Below are positions 60,926 through 64,000 of a stretch of DNA of 64,000 bases, in pieces; within the stretch, counting starts at the first letter, position 1; each line of letters opens with the position of its first letter. The notes beneath the pieces were generated by a model that did not search any database, was not told the origin of the DNA, and saw only the letters and a list, made by a program, of their open reading frames with translations. Origin of the DNA: Hymenobacter yonginensis (GTDB taxonomy: Bacteria; Bacteroidota; Bacteroidia; Cytophagales; Hymenobacteraceae); NCBI RefSeq assembly GCF_027625995.1, contig NZ_CP115396.1:3844501-3908500 (forward strand). Direction: 5' to 3'. A program made the position numbers and the translations under genes.

Positions 60926-61615
60926 TTAGTTCCGAGGCGGAAAAACCCCTTCCAGCGCAATGCAGAAGTTGATGCCCAAATACGGCGGCATGATAGAGTG
61001 GGGCTGGCTCGCCCCGGCTACCCCGATGCTCTGCGGAGCCAGCGTGGCGCCAGCGGTGCCGGTTGCGTATTGCGTGCCGCCGCGCCCATCGTTAGCCAGG
61101 AAAGCTCCATCGGGAGAGGCCGAGGTGCCAGAGGCGGTGGTAGCTACCATCTGATGGGTGTGGGCCGGCATCTGGCTGGAAAGCAGCGTTACGCTTTCGG
61201 CGCCAGCTTTCTCACCCAGCGCGTGCGGGCTGAGTCCTGGCCCTGTTGACGCGCCGGCGTGCATAGGAAAACGGCCGCGCAGGTCTGGTAGGCCAAAATT
61301 CTGAATACCATTTCCGCCGTATGTCGTTCCGAGGATAGAGAACAGGGCGGTATACTGCGAAATAGACAAGAGCTGACCTTCGCAAAACGCGTATCCTCTG
61401 GGTGGAAAGTTGCCGGCAAACAGCATGATTTCACCAATAAAAGGATCTGCGCTTTGCACCGAGGCCGTACCACGGGTGCCGGCGGCTGCAGTGCCAGCCA
61501 GCAGGCCGCCGCCCAGCAGGGCGCCCAGGCGCTTGAGCCAGCCACGGCGCTCGGGCTCAGCAGCAGGAAGAGAAGAGGCCGGTACAATGCCGGCAGGAGT
61601 AGCGAGAATTCGCAT
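60926..61615 (-). CDS. Exported tail-collar domain protein (MdpB-like)
   Basis: 229 residues. The N-terminal twin-Arg-like signal ERRGWLKRLGALLGGGLLAGTAAA (about 21-45) is unusual for this fold. A phage tail-collar domain follows: FIGEIMLFAGNFPPRGYAFCEGQLLSI, GGNGIQNFGLPDLRGRFPMHAG, then PAHTHQM and MPPYLGINFCIALEGVFPPRN. Microcystin-dependent protein-type members share it. It is between a tail-fibre-like gene upstream and a T9SS-secreted gene downstream. Such proteins may form surface fibres or trimers; no other phage genes are present. Confidence 0.88.
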   Translation of the reverse strand: MRILATPAGIVPASSLPAAEPERRGWLKRLGALLGGGLLAGTAAAGTRGTASVQSADPFIGEIMLFAGNFPPRGYAFCEGQLLSISQYTALFSILGTTYGGNGIQNFGLPDLRGRFPMHAGASTGPGLSPHALGEKAGAESVTLLSSQMPAHTHQMVATTASGTSASPDGAFLANDGRGGTQYATGTAGATLAPQSIGVAGASQPHSIMPPYLGINFCIALEGVFPPRN

Positions 61616-61647
61616 ATTCAGAGAAAAAGAAGGTCGGAAGAAAAGGA

Positions 61648-63240
61648 TTAGTTGACACGGAACCAGCCACTGGTGGTGCCATTCACGATGTACACGAACT
61701 CCGCCGCGAAATTGGGCAGCAGGTTACCCGTGCCGCTGGTGCTAATCAGGCTCACGGCCTGCGCATCCAGGTTGGTGACCAGCAGCGTCTGGCCGTTGGT
61801 GCCGGCGCCCAGCGTGATGGTGCCGTTGCCGGTGCTGGCATTGTCCGTCAGTACCACTACGCCGGTGGTGGGTGCCAGCGAAGCGTTGCCGGTGCCAGGC
61901 ACGGCAAAGGTGCCGGTCGTCTGGATGTTGGTGGCAGTAGAACCAGCGGCTGGGGTCTGCCATGTAGCTAGGCCGCTGGCGTCGGAGGTCAGAACTTTAC
62001 CGGCACCAGGCGCGCCGCCCGTAATCTTCACTTGCCCTGCCACTTCCAGCTTCGCGCCGGGGTTTGTCACGCCGATGCCGAAGTTGCCGTTGTTCAGGAA
62101 ACGGGCCCACTCGGTCGCAGCATTGCCCTGCGTTACGCCACCAAACCGGATGCCCGCGTTGCCCCCGCCCAGGCCCTGCTGGTTGAGCAGCCAGGTTTCG
62201 CCATCACCGCCGGAGCGGTTCCACTCCAGAAATGCGCCCTGCTTGCTGATGGCAGTGGCCGAAGAAGCCGAAATGCCCCCGGCTACCTCCAGCGCCTGCG
62301 CCGGGTTCGTAACTCCGATGCCGACGTTGCCGCTGGTTAGCAGACGCATCACATCGCGGTAGTTCTGGGTGGGGTCGCCGTAGCTGCCTTGGGCGCTGCT
62401 GCCTACACGCAGCGACAGGCCGCCTTCGGCCCCGCCGGCATTCACAAAGGCCGTGACGCCATCGTGGGTGAAGTAGAGATGGTCCCAGGCAGCATTATTG
62501 CGCAGGCCAATGGCGCCAAGCGCGTCCAGTGTGAGGTCCGGCGTAGTGCCGATGCCCAGGCGGCCTTCCTGGCTCAGGGTCATGAAGGTGGCGCTACGGG
62601 CGGAAGCGGCGTCGTAGCTCACCCATTGAAACTGCTTGCCGCCCAGCGCTGGCACCCCAAACGTGAGGGTGTTGGCTTCCATGAACAGGCCCCAGCGGCC
62701 CAGGCCGTTGTAGGCGCCCGAAGTAAACTTGTCCCAGCCGCGCGTGATGAGCGGCGCATCCGCCTGGTTCAGTGCAATGCCTTTAGCCGAGGTGGCGAAC
62801 TGCGTGCCGTCGATGTCGAGGCGGAGCTTCTCGGTGTTGTTGGTGCGCAGCACCAGGTCCTGCGCATCAGTAGTTCCTACAAAGTTTGACGCCGGGGTAG
62901 TACCGGCATTGCCGGTGCGCAGCCAGCTTTGGGCGCTGGTGCCCGAGCCAATGCCCAGCGGCAGCCACTGCCCGCCCTGAAAGTACCAAAAGCCCGGCTG
63001 AGTGCCATTGGTCTGGTACACGAGCATCCCCTGGCTGGTGGTGGTGAGGGCCGTGCGCTGGGCTTCCGTCATGCGCGGAACCAGCAGGCCCTTGTTGGCC
63101 CCTGTGCCCGCCGAAATATCCAGGGCGGCGTTGGCATCGGGGGTGGTAGTGCCTACGCCAACTGCGCCAGTCTGCGCCAGCGCTGAGTAAGACAATCCGC
63201 TGAGGCCGACGCCAAGTAGCAGACGGTAATAGTGTTTCAT
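61648..63240 (-). CDS. Exported tail-fibre-like repeat protein
   Basis: 530 residues. Signal peptide ending near ALAQ (about 20-23). The mature part starts VGVGTTTPDANAALDISAG and has repeats of IGVTNPAQALEVAGG / IGVTNPGAKLEVAGQ, together with VGIGT/LGIGT motifs, as in tail fibres and collagen-like cell-surface proteins. No C-terminal chaperone or sorting domain is recognised. First gene of a three-gene operon with a TATTTTTG -7 box at 63311-63318. It probably makes a surface fibre; function unknown. Confidence 0.85.
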   Translation of the reverse strand: MKHYYRLLLGVGLSGLSYSALAQTGAVGVGTTTPDANAALDISAGTGANKGLLVPRMTEAQRTALTTTSQGMLVYQTNGTQPGFWYFQGGQWLPLGIGSGTSAQSWLRTGNAGTTPASNFVGTTDAQDLVLRTNNTEKLRLDIDGTQFATSAKGIALNQADAPLITRGWDKFTSGAYNGLGRWGLFMEANTLTFGVPALGGKQFQWVSYDAASARSATFMTLSQEGRLGIGTTPDLTLDALGAIGLRNNAAWDHLYFTHDGVTAFVNAGGAEGGLSLRVGSSAQGSYGDPTQNYRDVMRLLTSGNVGIGVTNPAQALEVAGGISASSATAISKQGAFLEWNRSGGDGETWLLNQQGLGGGNAGIRFGGVTQGNAATEWARFLNNGNFGIGVTNPGAKLEVAGQVKITGGAPGAGKVLTSDASGLATWQTPAAGSTATNIQTTGTFAVPGTGNASLAPTTGVVVLTDNASTGNGTITLGAGTNGQTLLVTNLDAQAVSLISTSGTGNLLPNFAAEFVYIVNGTTSGWFRVN

Positions 63241-63542
63241 ACTTGAACAAGTAAAGAGAAGAGAAAACCGATCAGAAGACTGATGCTTGGAACCAGCCCA
63301 CGCAATAAGGCAAAAATACTATATAGAAGGTATTATTCATTTTATTATTCGAGTTATTATATAAGTATTCGCTTCGACACTATCCTGCCCACCGCAGGGC
63401 GGATTTGGGCTTACTCCGGCTGTAAAGGCTCATATACTACCGTCCATAAAAAGCGCCCGGGAAACCTGCCGCCAAATGCCGTTCTTGCTAAACTTTTTGG
63501 CGCAAATTTGCCTTACACCCATTCTCCCCAACCTGTTTAGGA
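63241..63542. other. Divergent promoter region between fibre operon and radA
   Basis: 302 nt. TATTTTTG on the minus strand (63311-63318) is a -7 element for the gene starting at 63240. The AT-rich stretch 63310-63370 differs from its surroundings. A GGGCG... segment and TTTGCC tracts precede radA, but no clear -7 element could be assigned to it. Confidence 0.5.
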
Positions 63543-64000
63543 ATGGCCAAGCTCAAGACCTTATTTTTCTGCCAGAACTGCGGCGCCCAAAGCGCCAAAT
63601 GGCTCGGCCGCTGCGCCAGTTGCGGCGAGTGGAACACTTACGTTGAGGAAGTCATCCAGAAGGAAGACAACTCGGCGGCCGGCTCCTGGAAAGCCTCCAC
63701 CACGGTAGGCACCACCAAGGCCGCCAAGCCCCGCGTCATCTCCGAAATTCACTTCGAGGAAGAGTCGCGCTTTGATACCAACGACGGCGAACTGAACCGG
63801 GTGCTGGGCGGCGGACTCGTACCGGGCTCCTTGGTGCTCATCGGCGGCGAGCCGGGCATCGGCAAAAGCACGCTCATGCTCCAGATTGCCATGAGCCTGA
63901 CGCAGATGAAGGTGCTCTACATCTCGGGCGAGGAAAGCGAGCAGCAGATCAAGATGCGCGCCGAGCGCCTCGGCGAGCAGCACCCCAACTGCTACATCCT
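63543..64000 (+). CDS. radA: DNA repair protein RadA (3' part outside window)
   Basis: 152 codons are present, from ATG 63543, with no stop before the edge. An N-terminal zinc finger has CQNCGAQSAKWLGRCASCG (Cys10 onward). The Walker A motif GGEPGIGKST lies at about 100-109, within a RecA-like fold. RadA/Sms helps process branched DNA in recombination. The open frame was recovered by reading the end of the window directly. Confidence 0.95.
   Translation, partial: MAKLKTLFFCQNCGAQSAKWLGRCASCGEWNTYVEEVIQKEDNSAAGSWKASTTVGTTKAAKPRVISEIHFEEESRFDTNDGELNRVLGGGLVPGSLVLIGGEPGIGKSTLMLQIAMSLTQMKVLYISGEESEQQIKMRAERLGEQHPNCYI

Overview
The window looks like chromosome from a GC-rich member of the Bacteroidota, most likely Hymenobacter or a close relative in the Cytophagales. 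This rests on several things: type IX secretion (T9SS) sorting domains, a PorP/SprF protein and a GldJ/GldK-type lipoprotein, paired M13 lipoprotein peptidases, a BlaI/M56 pair, and repeated TAnnTTTG (-7) promoter elements with few Shine-Dalgarno sites. No phage, insertion sequence, CRISPR array, tRNA or rRNA was found. The assignment is inferred from gene content; no database search was run.

Layout. 1-2.7 kb: the end of a small unknown protein (copy A of a three-copy family), an exported plug-like protein, and a BlaI repressor with a BlaR1-like M56 sensor. 3-7.5 kb: two M13 lipoprotein peptidases. 7.6-14.3 kb: family copies B and C, an old-yellow-enzyme reductase divergent from a pirin, an Rrf2 regulator followed by a truncated HlyD-like protein and an orphan acyl carrier protein, a SUKH-like protein, an acetyltransferase and a PPK2 kinase. 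14.5-20.1 kb: Hsp20, VF530-like protein, GH25 and RlpA cell-wall proteins, and cbpA-cbpM plus an unknown third gene. 20.2-25 kb (minus): ZIP transporter, methyltransferase, two putative metal-binding lipoproteins, nadC and a DUF4783 protein. 25.1-31.2 kb: gpmI, lipoproteins, YjbQ and prfA.

31.4-36.5 kb is a complete threonine operon, thrA (aspartokinase-homoserine dehydrogenase), thrB and thrC. It is preceded by a 30-codon leader peptide in which seven of nine consecutive residues are Thr, and by mutually exclusive hairpins that read as a classical attenuator. 36.6-44.6 kb: a c-type haem lipoprotein, MORN-like protein, FAD oxidoreductase, exonuclease III, AhpD-like protein, ComF and T9SS-related proteins. 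44.9-52.8 kb: a large AsmA protein, thioredoxin-like and DinB proteins, diacylglycerol kinase and fumarase. 52.9-63.2 kb: secreted proteins, an ECF sigma factor with an unusual anti-sigma/TonB fusion, and an operon of exported tail-collar/tail-fibre-like proteins. radA begins at 63543 and runs off the window.

The most unusual feature is the intergenic DNA. At least seven families of inverted, often internally tandem repeats occupy the gaps, mostly just downstream of genes. In about ten cases the repeat begins at, or supplies, the stop codon of the adjacent gene, and at three convergent gene pairs both stop codons lie in the two arms of one inverted repeat.
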